Source: Tahibacter soli
GTDB lineage: Bacteria; Pseudomonadota; Gammaproteobacteria; Xanthomonadales; Rhodanobacteraceae
Reading direction: 5' to 3'
Length of the DNA stretch: 64,000 bases
Assembly (NCBI RefSeq): GCF_025717065.2
Contig: NZ_JAOVZO020000001.1
Coordinates: 62,001 to 126,000 of the forward strand
Shown here: piece by piece, positions 54,977-63,047 of the stretch
How the letters are laid out: each line of letters starts with the position of its first letter
Position numbering within the stretch: position 1 is the stretch's first letter
Notes under the pieces: generated by a model
What the model saw: only the letters and a program-made list of their open reading frames with translations
Told to the model about the DNA's origin: nothing
The model's database searches: none
Translations under genes and position numbers: made by a program

Positions 54977-55150
54977 ATGGACGGTGCACGGGAGTACGCC
55001 ATGAACAACAGTCACGACAACAGCACGAATCCGCCGGTCGCCGCGAATACCGAGAACAAGCCGGCGAACGAGACGGTCGAGCAGGCCGCCGCGCCGGCGG
55101 ATGCGCCCGTCGAGCCCGCGAACGATTCGAGCGAGCCCACCCGGGCTTGA
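54977..55150 (+). CDS. Small disordered hypothetical protein
   Basis: A 57-residue (or 49-residue, from ATG 55001) peptide rich in Asn, Ala, Pro and Glu: MNNSHDNSTNPPVAANTENK, then PANETVEQAAAPADAPVEPA, ending NDSSEPTRA. Composition predicts disorder. TGGAG lies before the first ATG and GGGA before the second. There is no family. It is listed because the composition and third-position bias look coding. Confidence 0.45.
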   Translation: MDGAREYAMNNSHDNSTNPPVAANTENKPANETVEQAAAPADAPVEPANDSSEPTRA

Positions 55151-55213
55151 ACCGATCAGGGAACGCCGGCGCTATCGCGCGCCGGCGCGTCACGCGAATC
55201 CGCGGTGCAGTCA

Positions 55214-55429
55214 ATGAACGAAGTTCCGATGGTCCGCGGCGGCGACGCCGCGAATGCTTCCTTCTACGGCGAGGTGCAGTCCGTGCCTGAAAAAAGTCGC
55301 TTTGCGAACAATTTCATTCCGGTGCTCGCGCGCCGGGTCGCGGCCGGCCCGCATCGCAGGCGCCAGCGCCTCGACGGACTGCTGCGCGTACCGGCGTGGC
55401 CGACGGCGACCGCGCGATGGATACGCTAG
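55214..55429 (+). CDS. Hypothetical small protein
   Basis: A 71-residue frame, MNEVPMVRGGDAANASFYGE onward, with no recognised family. The first half looks protein-like, while the Arg-rich end (RVAAGPHRRRQRLDGLLRVP) is doubtful. It overlaps the next frame by 13 bases at ATGGATACGCTAG. Either the two are coupled genes or one gene has been split by a sequence error. Low confidence. Confidence 0.35.
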   Translation: MNEVPMVRGGDAANASFYGEVQSVPEKSRFANNFIPVLARRVAAGPHRRRQRLDGLLRVPAWPTATARWIR

Positions 55430-55755
55430 ATCTCCGGTCGGGCGGCCGTGCGCGAACGGTCGGCGCGAACGCGCCGTCGACGCTCGAAGTGGCGTTCACG
55501 ATCGTCGACGATCCGTCGAACGACATCGTGTACAAGGGCGCCGGCAGCTATGCCGCGACGCGCGGGGAAACCGCGGTCCGCCTGGTCGAAAGCAACTTTC
55601 CGCCGTTGCGCTTCAACCTCAGTTTCGATCTGGGCCTGCGAACGCTGCACGCGAGTGCGCGCATCGATTTTCCGTTCGAGAACGATGTGTTTCTGCTCGT
55701 TCTGGCGAGCGCGTTGACGTCGACGGGGACGCGATTGGCGCCTGACGCCGACTGA
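55417..55755 (+). CDS. Hypothetical protein, beta-rich
   Basis: A 112-residue frame from ATG 55417 (MDTLDLRSGGRARTV); a GTG at 55396 is also possible. The body alternates hydrophobic residues as in a beta-sandwich (TLEVAFTIVDDPSND, YAATRGETAVRLVES, LRFNLSFDLGLRTLHASARIDF). It has no signal peptide, cysteines or known motif. It may form a pair with the overlapping upstream frame. Confidence 0.5.
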   Translation: MDTLDLRSGGRARTVGANAPSTLEVAFTIVDDPSNDIVYKGAGSYAATRGETAVRLVESNFPPLRFNLSFDLGLRTLHASARIDFPFENDVFLLVLASALTSTGTRLAPDAD

Positions 55756-55858
55756 CTTTTCCCGCGGGTGCCGACGCAGCGACGCGCGTGCCCGGGATCG
55801 GCGATCGAACGTGCCTGTTAGTTGCCGGGCGCCGAAACGGTGACTGCGAGACGCCTCG

Positions 55859-56353
55859 TCATGCGCCTCGGTCGGCAGCGCCGAAAAGTTTGTCCCAGTA
55901 GTAGCCGTAACCCCATGCCTTGACGCCAGACGAGCGACCCGTATACGACTTCTCGTCGGTACGCAGCTCGCTGGCGCATCCGAAATGAAAGGTTGCGCTG
56001 CGAAACACGTGGCCATACGACTCCGTGATTCTGATTCCCGCAACGTCGAATTCGACCTCCATCGATGCGTACAGCAGCGCATCAGCAGGGATGCGGTGAG
56101 CGGCGGCCTCTTTCAGAAGCCATTCTCGATAGAGAGTGCCGGTACGCATCTGCGGGTGAGCAATGCCGTCGATCGACGCGCTTCCTTGCAGAAAGTCGAA
56201 TATGACGCGACCGTTCCGCTTCCCGGCCAGAATCGCAAGATCGAACCCGTCGGGTAGATCCAGAAATCTCTGTGGCAGCATGTTCGCGAAGTGCTGGATG
56301 ACTTTCCGGCGCATCTGGCGGCGCGGCTCCTGGTCGAACGCCGGAATCGGCAT
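55859..56353 (-). CDS. Hypothetical protein
   Basis: A 164-residue soluble protein, starting MPIPAFDQEPRRQMRRKVIQ. It contains HFANMLPQRFLDLPDGFDLA, a basic KRNGRVIFDFLQGS strand and a C-terminal half with AGIRITESYGHVFRSATFHF. No signal peptide is visible and the family is not recognised. ATG 56353 is chosen because the upstream open frame is low-complexity and overlaps the divergent promoter region. No good ribosome site is seen. Confidence 0.6.
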   Translation of the reverse strand: MPIPAFDQEPRRQMRRKVIQHFANMLPQRFLDLPDGFDLAILAGKRNGRVIFDFLQGSASIDGIAHPQMRTGTLYREWLLKEAAAHRIPADALLYASMEVEFDVAGIRITESYGHVFRSATFHFGCASELRTDEKSYTGRSSGVKAWGYGYYWDKLFGAADRGA

Positions 56354-56570
56354 CGCATCGCTTTTGAAACGGTAGCGACCAAGTATCGGCTTGCTGCGGG
56401 CTTTTCGACAAGCGAATCTCCGACGCGCTTTCGCGTTGCTTGATTGACGATGGGACGGTCCCGGTGTCGTCGCCGTACCTCCTCCTGTACGCTTCTTCGG
56501 ATTGACGACGGGCGCAACGCCGCCGTTCGTCCGGACTTTCGTTTTTTCGATTTCCTCAGGGGGAAGTTTC

Positions 56571-57272
56571 ATGCTCAAGCACACTGGGTGGGTCGTTGCC
56601 GCATTGTTCGCCGCGCTGTCGTGTAATTCGGCCGTTGCGGCCGGCGCCGAACCACCGACCACGTTCAAGAAAGCATCGGATACATGGAAGAAGGACGGAC
56701 TGCAGCCGGTGCGCGCGGAAGGGCTCGATCTCGTCTACGTACGCAAGGAATCTCGCCTGAACGGCTATTCCAAGGTGCTGCTCAAATCCGTGTCGGTCGA
56801 CGTCAATCCCGACTGGCGCCGCAAGTCCGGCATGAGCATCAGCACGACGCCGGTCAAGGTGAAGCCGGTGATCGAAGCGGTCACCGCGATGGTGAGCGAG
56901 GAAGTGCGCAAGGCGCTCGAAGCCGGCGGCTACGCACTCGTCGACGCGCCCGGGCCGGACGTCGCCGAGATCGACGTCGCGGTCGTGAATCTGTTCCTGA
57001 TCGCGACCGACGAAATGATGGAGCGCGACAAGTCGGTCGACGCGAAGTCGGTCGGCCGGATGTCGCTCGTCGCGACCGTGCGCGATGCCGCGAGCGGCGA
57101 TCTCGTGCTGCATGCGTTCGACGACGAGGTCGGCCACAAGCCCGACCGGCCGTACCGCGAAGCGGCGGCCGAGTGCATGGACTGGGTGCGTTCGGCGCTG
57201 GCCGCGTGGGCTGGCACGCTCAGGAGCGGACTCGATATTTCCACCGGCAAGCGGTCGCTGTCGGCCCGCTGA
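56571..57272 (+). CDS. Exported DUF3313-like protein
   Basis: A 233-residue protein with a signal peptide (MLKHTGWVVAALFAALSCNSAVA). The mature part follows DUF3313: GLDLVYVRKESRLNGYSKVL and LKSVSVDVNPDWRRK, then VTAMVSEEVRKALEAGGYAL, DVAEIDVAVVNLFLIA and a final TVRDAASGDLVLHAFDD. DUF3313 proteins are envelope proteins, often lipoproteins; here no lipobox Cys is at the cleavage site (a Cys occurs within the signal at residue 18). AGGGGGAAG precedes ATG 56571. The function is unknown. Confidence 0.82.
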   Translation: MLKHTGWVVAALFAALSCNSAVAAGAEPPTTFKKASDTWKKDGLQPVRAEGLDLVYVRKESRLNGYSKVLLKSVSVDVNPDWRRKSGMSISTTPVKVKPVIEAVTAMVSEEVRKALEAGGYALVDAPGPDVAEIDVAVVNLFLIATDEMMERDKSVDAKSVGRMSLVATVRDAASGDLVLHAFDDEVGHKPDRPYREAAAECMDWVRSALAAWAGTLRSGLDISTGKRSLSAR

Positions 57273-57569
57273 GCCTCATCGCCGCGCGAGATCGGGCCGT
57301 TCCGGCAACACCTCGGCCAGCACGCGCCGAAGTTCCGGCGTGACGATCCACGCCGCCGCGTCCTCGCACTCGCTCTCGGGCTGAGCCCAGTACAAGAGCG
57401 AGTGGATGTGCAGATCGATGTTCCGGCGCGGCCGCTTCCTTTTGCCCGAGCGCGTCGATATCTCCGCGCTCCGCGCGCCGCCGCGGTGTCGCCGCGGGCC
57501 GTCTTGCTGATATCGTCGTGTTTTGCGTCCGCGCGCCTCGCGCGAGCCGCCAATGGAAGGATCCTCGTC

Positions 57570-59705
57570 GTGCACAAGCCTCTGCGCCTCGCGTTGCTGA
57601 TCGGCGGTCTCGTTCTCGCCGCGCAGTCGTCCGCCGCGATCGATCTTGCGCTCGTGCGCAGCGGCGTCGGCGTCACCGGCGGTCCGCGCCAGCTCGCGGG
57701 CCATCTCGACGTCAACGGCAACGGCCGTCGCGAGCTGCTGGTCGCGGCGCGCTGGCACGTCACGCTCGCCGAGGAAGATGCGGGTCCGCGCGGCTATCGC
57801 GAGGTGGCGCGCATCGACGCGCCGTCGTACCAGGAGTTCGGCGGCGCGCTGCTCGTCGACGTTCCCGGCGCCGCGCCGGCGCTGCTGCTGCAATGGAGCG
57901 GCCGGCTGGAGCTGCGCGATGCCGCGACGCTGCGCATCAAGGCATCGCTCGACGGTCAGTTCGGCTGGCCGCTGCTCGGCGATGTCGACGGCGACGGCCT
58001 GCCCGAGATCGTCGTCGAATCCGGCAACGGCGTCGCGCTGCTCGACCCCGCGACACTCGCCGCGCGCGGCAACGTCGGAGGATGGATCGGCGCCATGGCG
58101 GCGGCCGACATCGTCGGCGACGCGCGCGCCGAGATCGTTTCGGGCGACGGCCGCGCCTACACGGTGACGCGCAGCGGCAGCGAGCTGTCGGCGACCGAAG
58201 TCTGGAACGCCGGTATTGCCGGCACGTGGATTCCGTATCCCGTCGACGTCGACGGACACACGGCGATCGTCCTGCACGACAGTTTCGGTTTCAGCGCGCA
58301 GCTCGCGACGTTCCGGCCGACGCCTTCCCTGCGCACGCTCGTACCGGCCGACGGCCCGAGCTTCGTGCCGCGCTTTGCCGATGTGAACGGCGACGGGCGC
58401 GTCGATCTCGTCGCGGCCACCGGCTCCAAGGTGCGCGCGCTCGATATCCCCTCGGGCGCGACGCTGTGGGAGCGCGACACGATCTATCAGCCGCCCTACA
58501 TCGGATCGGTCGCCTTTCCGGCAACCGCCGATCTCGACGGCGACGGCACGGTCGAAATCGCCTGGGCCGACGCGTCGTACGACTCGGGCGTGGTCGCGGC
58601 CTCCGCACCGATCGTCGGCGCACCGCGCTGGCGGGCGGACCGCAACCAGTCGCGCGTCGCGGACTGGACGCGGGTCAGGCGCGCCGACGGTTCGTCGTCG
58701 ATCGCCTATCTGACTGACGCGACCGAATCCTACCCGCGCCTGCACACGCTCGGTTTTCTCGACGGCGTGACGTTGGCCGACGAAGGCGGTTCGGCGCTGG
58801 CGTGGCTGCCCGACTACAACGGCTACTCCCGGAGCATCGTCCAGCACGCCGTCGCTGCGCTGCCGGTCGCGGGCGACGGCGACGCCATCGTCGTCTCGGG
58901 TGCGGAACTGCCGATGTTCGGCGGAACGCCGCTCGCGCGCTGGCTGTGGACGTTCGACAGCACCGGCGCGCTCGTCTCGTCGCGCGCACTCGCATCGACC
59001 ACCGACCCGCAGCGCATCGCCGTGGCGCAGGTGCTCGACCGGCCCGAGCGGCAGGTCGTCACGGCCGGCTGGATTCCGTTTCCGACGTCCGGCGCATCGA
59101 CATGGACGGCGCGCGTCGAGGTCGTCGACTACGCGACGGGCGCCGTGCTGTGGCAATCGGTGCTGCTGCCGTCGTACGACGGCGCGCCGCTGACGAAGCT
59201 CGCCGTCGCCGATCTCGACGGCGACGGCCGGCTCGAGGTCGTCGTCGCATACGGCGACAAGGTCGCGGTGCTCACCCCCGCGAGCGGCACGGGCGTCGTC
59301 GCGAACTACCCGGCACAGACGTTTTCGGTGCTCGCGCGCGGCCCCGGGCGCAGCGCGAAACTGGCCACGCTGCGGAACACCGACGTCGCGGTCTACGACG
59401 GCTTTTCCGTAGTGCCGCAGAAAACGTTCGTGCTGCCCGACTACGCGCAGGATATCGTCCTGTTCGCGCAGGCGCCGGACGACGCGCTCCTGTTCGCGAC
59501 ATCGGGATACGGCGGCCTCGCGGTTCGTCGATATGCCGACGGCGACGTCGTCGCGACGTCCCGGCCGCATTCCGGGGTCGGCGGCATGTTGCTCGCCGCG
59601 ACCGATGCCGACGGCGACCGTCGCGTCGACATCGTCGGTTCCGATCCGGGATTCATGGTCTGGCGTCTCGACAACGATTACATTTTTCGCGGGGCGTTCG
59701 ATTAA
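57570..59705 (+). CDS. Exported FG-GAP/VCBS-type repeat protein with IFRGAFD C-terminus
   Basis: A 711-residue secreted protein. GTG 57570 starts a signal peptide (HKPLRLALLIGGLVLAAQSS, cleavage near SAA-I). The body carries Asp-rich FG-GAP/VCBS-like repeats: HLDVNGNGRRELLV, GDVDGDGLPEIVVES, FADVNGDGRVDLVAATG, DLDGDGTVEIAWAD, DLDGDGRLEVVVAYG and ATDADGDRRVDIVGSD. These D-x-D-x-D-G loops bind calcium in a beta-propeller. The extreme C-terminus NDYIFRGAFD belongs to the recurrent tail class. AAGGA precedes the start. The function is unknown. Confidence 0.82.
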   Translation: MHKPLRLALLIGGLVLAAQSSAAIDLALVRSGVGVTGGPRQLAGHLDVNGNGRRELLVAARWHVTLAEEDAGPRGYREVARIDAPSYQEFGGALLVDVPGAAPALLLQWSGRLELRDAATLRIKASLDGQFGWPLLGDVDGDGLPEIVVESGNGVALLDPATLAARGNVGGWIGAMAAADIVGDARAEIVSGDGRAYTVTRSGSELSATEVWNAGIAGTWIPYPVDVDGHTAIVLHDSFGFSAQLATFRPTPSLRTLVPADGPSFVPRFADVNGDGRVDLVAATGSKVRALDIPSGATLWERDTIYQPPYIGSVAFPATADLDGDGTVEIAWADASYDSGVVAASAPIVGAPRWRADRNQSRVADWTRVRRADGSSSIAYLTDATESYPRLHTLGFLDGVTLADEGGSALAWLPDYNGYSRSIVQHAVAALPVAGDGDAIVVSGAELPMFGGTPLARWLWTFDSTGALVSSRALASTTDPQRIAVAQVLDRPERQVVTAGWIPFPTSGASTWTARVEVVDYATGAVLWQSVLLPSYDGAPLTKLAVADLDGDGRLEVVVAYGDKVAVLTPASGTGVVANYPAQTFSVLARGPGRSAKLATLRNTDVAVYDGFSVVPQKTFVLPDYAQDIVLFAQAPDDALLFATSGYGGLAVRRYADGDVVATSRPHSGVGGMLLAATDADGDRRVDIVGSDPGFMVWRLDNDYIFRGAFD

Positions 59706-60201
59706 GCCCCGCGTCGAGCTCGCGCAGTTTCGCCGCAATCATCGGCGCTGAACAATCGGAGCGAACCGAGCGCATCGTTGCGGCGAGCATGCCGACGCCG
59801 CCGGCGACGAACGTCCAACGCGCCGGTATCGCCAGCGACGCGGGCAGCCGGCGAACGCCTCGGCGAGACGTGCGGCGAGGCCGCCGATCACGGCGAGCGG
59901 CACGAGCGCGAGCACCGGCACGGGCAACCCGTTCCGCCGCGTTGACGGGGCCGCACTGGCGCAAAGTGGCAAAGTATTTTCTCGACCGCCGGCGGACCTC
60001 CGGCCGCTTTCGGCACCTGCGCTCGCTTTCGTAAGGTTTAGGGAGTACAGTGGGTGCACTGTGCTTGCTCGGTCACCGTGAATCCTGTGACCCGGTTGAT
60101 CTACCGATCCTCCCTCTCATCCCTCGCGTTACCCCTTGCAAACCAGTCGCTTCATCCGGACGCGTAGTCCGTTGTCATTATACATTGCAAGGAGTAGATT
60201 T
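59706..60201. other. ~500 bases: possible broken membrane-protein ORF, then the csp leader
   Basis: On the minus strand two overlapping frames contain hydrophobic stretches, GLPVPVLALVPLAVIGGLAA and AIPARWTFVAGGVGMLAATM, that would form a two-helix membrane protein only if joined by a frameshift. I could not support a complete gene. From about 60047 the plus strand forms the leader of the cold-shock gene, with small stems ACAGTG/CACTGT (60047-60062) and GGTCAC/GTGACC (60071-60092). Confidence 0.4.
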
Positions 60202-60411
60202 ATGTCGGATCGTCAGAGCGGCACCGTCAAGTGGTTCAACGACGCCAAGGGCTTCGGTTTCATCACCCCGCAGAGCGGCCCGGACCTGTTCGTGCATTTC
60301 CGCGCGATCCAGGGCAGCGGCTTCCGCACGCTGCTGGAAGGCCAGGCCGTGACCTTCGTCGCCGTGCGCGGTGAGAAGGGCATGCAGGCCGACCAGGTTC
60401 AGGTTGCCTGA
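60202..60411 (+). CDS. cspA: Cold-shock domain protein (CspA family)
   Basis: A 69-residue OB-fold protein that binds single-stranded RNA/DNA and melts mRNA structure. It has RNP1 [11 protein letters not shown]2 DLFVHFRAI, the opening [10 protein letters not shown], and the C-terminal strands [27 protein letters not shown] lies before ATG 60202. The long leader with small stems fits the post-transcriptional temperature control known for cspA-type mRNAs; this is inferred. A strong terminator follows. Confidence 0.93.
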   Translation: MSDRQSGTVKWFNDAKGFGFITPQSGPDLFVHFRAIQGSGFRTLLEGQAVTFVAVRGEKGMQADQVQVA

Positions 60412-60427
60412 TCCAACGCTGTAAACC

Positions 60428-60454
60428 GGTCTTCGCGGCGTTCGCCGCGAAGAC
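60428..60454 (+). terminator. Terminator after the cold-shock gene
   Basis: Arms GGTCTTCGCGG and CCGCGAAGACC form an 11-bp stem with loop CGTTC. It starts 17 bases after the stop codon and is followed by TTCG. Confidence 0.75.
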
Positions 60455-60502
60455 CTTCGCGCCGGACATCGGCGCGTACGACGCAAGACCGCCAAGGCGC
60501 TT

Positions 60503-60769
60503 ATGGCAGGCAAGATCGTCCTGTTTCAGTTCCGGCTGGCGAGCGACCGCAGCGTCAGCCCGCGCCAGCTCAGAGAGATCTGGTCGCTTGCCTCCAATTC
60601 CGCCAAAGTGTCGGTCTCAAGGACGCCGCGGCTCGTCGGCGCCGGATTCACCTATTCGCTGTCCGGTCCTTCGGACATGCCGAACATCGCCGCGGTCGAA
60701 TCGCGGCTGCGCATACTTCTGGACAAATACGTCGAAGGCGCCGCGATAACGCTCGCACGGATGCACTGA
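60503..60769 (+). CDS. Hypothetical protein near the cold-shock gene
   Basis: An 88-residue protein, MAGKIVLFQFRLASDRSVSP onward. A mixed alpha/beta character is suggested by LREIWSLASNSAKVSVSRTP and a C-terminal helix VESRLRILLDKYVEGAAITL. It has no signal peptide and no family was recognised. The next gene starts 26 bases downstream, so the two are probably cotranscribed. Confidence 0.6.
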   Translation: MAGKIVLFQFRLASDRSVSPRQLREIWSLASNSAKVSVSRTPRLVGAGFTYSLSGPSDMPNIAAVESRLRILLDKYVEGAAITLARMH

Positions 60770-60795
60770 ATCGTCGCAACAGCGAGGGGCTGCGT

Positions 60796-61170
60796 ATGAA
60801 TTACGATATTGCGATTGGCCGCTGCATCGGTTTCGACGCCGAGAACGCCGTCGTCAAGCTCGAAGGCGCCATGCTGGTGAAGCTCGAGCCGAGCTTCGTG
60901 TTCAAGGGACCGACGAAGGCGCTGCTCAAGGTCGCGCGGTCGGTCTGGAGCAAGACGCGACCGCCGCTCGCCGACAAGGAGTTTTTCGTCGATCGCGATG
61001 CGATATCGGCGCATCCGGAAGCGTTTCTCGACTACAACGGCGACGATCGCTACGTGAGCGTCGATCTGCGCGCGCTGCTGAACGATCCGAGTTCGAACGC
61101 GCCGCCGGCCAACGCGCAGCGCCCGCAGGCGTCCGACTATCCCAACACCTTGCGCCGCCGGATATTCTAG
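60796..61170 (+). CDS. Hypothetical protein ending at a MITE-like element
   Basis: A 124-residue soluble protein, MNYDIAIGRCIGFDAENAVV onward, with GAMLVKLEPSFVFKGPTKAL and DKEFFVDRDAISAHPEAFLD. The C-terminus is Pro/Ala/Asn-rich and ends TLRRRIF. The family is not recognised. The stop codon TAG (61168-61170) is the first three bases of the left inverted repeat of the element downstream. The insertion may therefore have replaced the natural end of the gene. Confidence 0.6.
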   Translation: MNYDIAIGRCIGFDAENAVVKLEGAMLVKLEPSFVFKGPTKALLKVARSVWSKTRPPLADKEFFVDRDAISAHPEAFLDYNGDDRYVSVDLRALLNDPSSNAPPANAQRPQASDYPNTLRRRIF

Positions 61171-61333
61171 TGGCCTGTAACAGACAAATCGAAAGCAGCT
61201 CGCTCGTCCTGGCCGCGCAGTACTTGCTGCTCACTCGGCCGATAGCGGGTGCTATCGGCCTCGCTCCGCAGCGGCGTCCTGCACGACCAGTCCTTTGCGA
61301 TCCCTCTTCCGATTTATCTGTTACAGGCCACTA
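61168..61333. mobile_element. MITE-like element with 25-bp terminal inverted repeats
   Basis: A 166-base segment bounded by inverted repeats TAGTGGCCTGTAACAGACAA (61168 on, 25 bases in all) and its near-perfect complement at 61309-61333, which ends CTGTTACAGGCCACTA; 23 of 25 positions match. It contains no gene but has an internal perfect 10-bp hairpin, GGCCGATAGC / GCTATCGGCC, at 61237-61260. Size, TIRs and lack of coding sequence fit a miniature inverted-repeat element moved by a transposase elsewhere. A target duplication is not certain; CTAG occurs at both outer edges but overlaps the repeats. Confidence 0.7.
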
Positions 61334-61383
61334 GCCGCAAAGAACGCCGGCCGTGCAAACGGCACGACCGGCGCCCGATCGGC

Positions 61384-62646
61384 TTACGGCTGCACCGGAT
61401 AGCCGTTGTACAGCCGGATCACGTCCGCCCAGTCCTGGAAATACATCTGCGTTCCGCTGCCCGCGGAAACGACGCCTTTCGCGCGCACGCCGTCGCCGAG
61501 CAGCGAAAACACCGGACCGCCGCTGTCGCCGCCGCGCACGGCCGTGCCGCCGTTGATCTGCGTCGTCTGGATCAGGCCGTAGACCGTATAGCCCCAGTCG
61601 CCGTCGGAATCGGGGTGTTCGCGCGGCCACGACACGTTCGTGCTCGATCCCGTGCGCAGTCCGCAGACCACGCCGCTCGACATGCTCGACTGGCACAACA
61701 GCTCGCCGCCCGAGTGGTAGCCCCAGCCGAGCACGTTCTTGTAGTCGTTGCCGTTCGGCTGCACGTTGTCGAACATGCGGTAGAAACCGCCCGCGTCGAT
61801 CAGGATCAGGTCGTACGAATACTGGTCTCGTGTGACCGGGCCCATGTACTGCCCGTCGTAGCCCTGGTAGCCGACATCCGGGGTGGTAGCGCAGTGCGCC
61901 GCGGACAGCACCCACGTGCGATTGTAGGCGCGAATGCCGAACCCGGTGGTGCACTGCGCGCGGAACTGCGTACCGCGACGCGAGACCCAGTAGCCGCCGG
62001 CGTTCCACGGCGGCGAGTCGTCCGTGCGGCTCATCAGCTCGATCGTTTCGGTCGCGGTGCTCACATCGACGCGGACGTCGACGCGCGCGTCGGCGAGCAC
62101 GCGCTCGGCCGTGGCGAGCGTGGGGCCGAACGCCTTCGCGCGCGACGCCGCGTGTTTCTCGAAGGCGGCGCGCGGCATGCGCTGCACGTCGAGGCCGCCA
62201 CCGTCGTTGCGGATCGTCACGGCCTGGATTTCGCTACCGCCGAGCTTGCGCGCGGCCTTGTCGATCTTCGCCGCAGCGGCCTCGAGTTCGGCGAGCGAAT
62301 AATCCGCCGGCTTGACCGTCACGGCGCCGACGCCGCGTGCGCGGTCGAGCGCGTTGCGCATGTCGAGGCTCAGCGGACCCTTGTAGTACAGCCAGACGCC
62401 GTCGCCTTCGAACGCGACGCCGGCGAAGCCGGAGCCGGGCGATTGCAGATGCGCCTCGTACAGCGCCGTTACCGCGGGCTGCAGCTTTTCCTGCTTGCGC
62501 ATGATCGCGAGCGTGTCGGCATCGAGCGTGGCGAGGAACGAACCGGATTTCGCGGTCGGATCGACCGGCTCGTCGGAAGCGTGGACGGAGCCGGCCGCGA
62601 GCAGGCCGGCGATCAACACGGACAAATGGAGCATGTTGCGTTTCAT
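61384..62646 (-). CDS. Secreted trypsin-like serine protease with N-terminal propeptide
   Basis: A 420-residue exported protease. The signal peptide is MKRNMLHLSVLIAGLLAAGS, cleaved near VHA-S. Residues ~25-205 form a propeptide with alpha-lytic-like helices and strands (MRKQEKLQPAVTALYEAH, GVAFEGDGVWLYYKGP). The chymotrypsin-fold domain has His in TWVLSAAHCATT, Asp in YDLILIDAGG and Ser in VRGGDSGGPVFSLLG, with paired cysteines. This layout resembles S1E alpha-lytic/streptogrisin proteases of Lysobacter-type bacteria. GGAG precedes ATG 62646. The gene reads toward the MITE. Confidence 0.9.
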   Translation of the reverse strand: MKRNMLHLSVLIAGLLAAGSVHASDEPVDPTAKSGSFLATLDADTLAIMRKQEKLQPAVTALYEAHLQSPGSGFAGVAFEGDGVWLYYKGPLSLDMRNALDRARGVGAVTVKPADYSLAELEAAAAKIDKAARKLGGSEIQAVTIRNDGGGLDVQRMPRAAFEKHAASRAKAFGPTLATAERVLADARVDVRVDVSTATETIELMSRTDDSPPWNAGGYWVSRRGTQFRAQCTTGFGIRAYNRTWVLSAAHCATTPDVGYQGYDGQYMGPVTRDQYSYDLILIDAGGFYRMFDNVQPNGNDYKNVLGWGYHSGGELLCQSSMSSGVVCGLRTGSSTNVSWPREHPDSDGDWGYTVYGLIQTTQINGGTAVRGGDSGGPVFSLLGDGVRAKGVVSAGSGTQMYFQDWADVIRLYNGYPVQP

Positions 62647-63047
62647 CGGGTTTCTCCAGGGGATGGCCGCGTCGTTCGTTCAGGGCGATCGGTGCGGCGG
62701 GTATCGATTGAGCGGTTTGTTGCGGTTTTCGCGTTCGTTCAGTTAGTTCATATTCGCTCCTTGTGTAAATTGCTGGAGGAAACGATCGTGGCGACGCGGC
62801 TCACGGCGTGAGACGTCCGCGCGACGGATATGGAACGGCGATTTCGGCAACACGCGGCGTCGCGCGCTTATGCAATCAAGGAATATTGACTACATGTAGT
62901 AATGTGGAGAAATTATGAATCGCGCGGCGACGCCTTCCGTTGCGACGGAAGGCGGTTCGCGATGCCGGGACGGGCGGGGTGGCGGTGCCGGGTGACGCCG
63001 GCCGTTGCGGCCGGCGCGACGATCGCCGCCACGGCGGCGATTGGCGA
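62647..63047. other. ~400 bases between two minus-strand genes, with two palindromes
   Basis: No gene is supported. An AT-rich part around 62865-62920 holds the palindrome ACTACATGTAGT (62890-62901) preceded by AATATTG, which could be a promoter with an operator. A perfect 10-bp hairpin, CGCCTTCCGT/ACGGAAGGCG, lies at 62931-62954. The purpose is unknown. Confidence 0.5.

Noticed and set aside
57276-59738. 820-codon minus-strand frame opposite the FG-GAP protein, including the protein-like end NIDLHIHSLLYWAQPE
   Set aside because: Most of it is a shadow. The last ~48 codons (57276-57430) look mildly coding but have no start codon or known family.
59653-60059. Membrane protein on the minus strand
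   Set aside because: Two hydrophobic stretches lie in different frames; without homologues I could not show that they belong to one gene.
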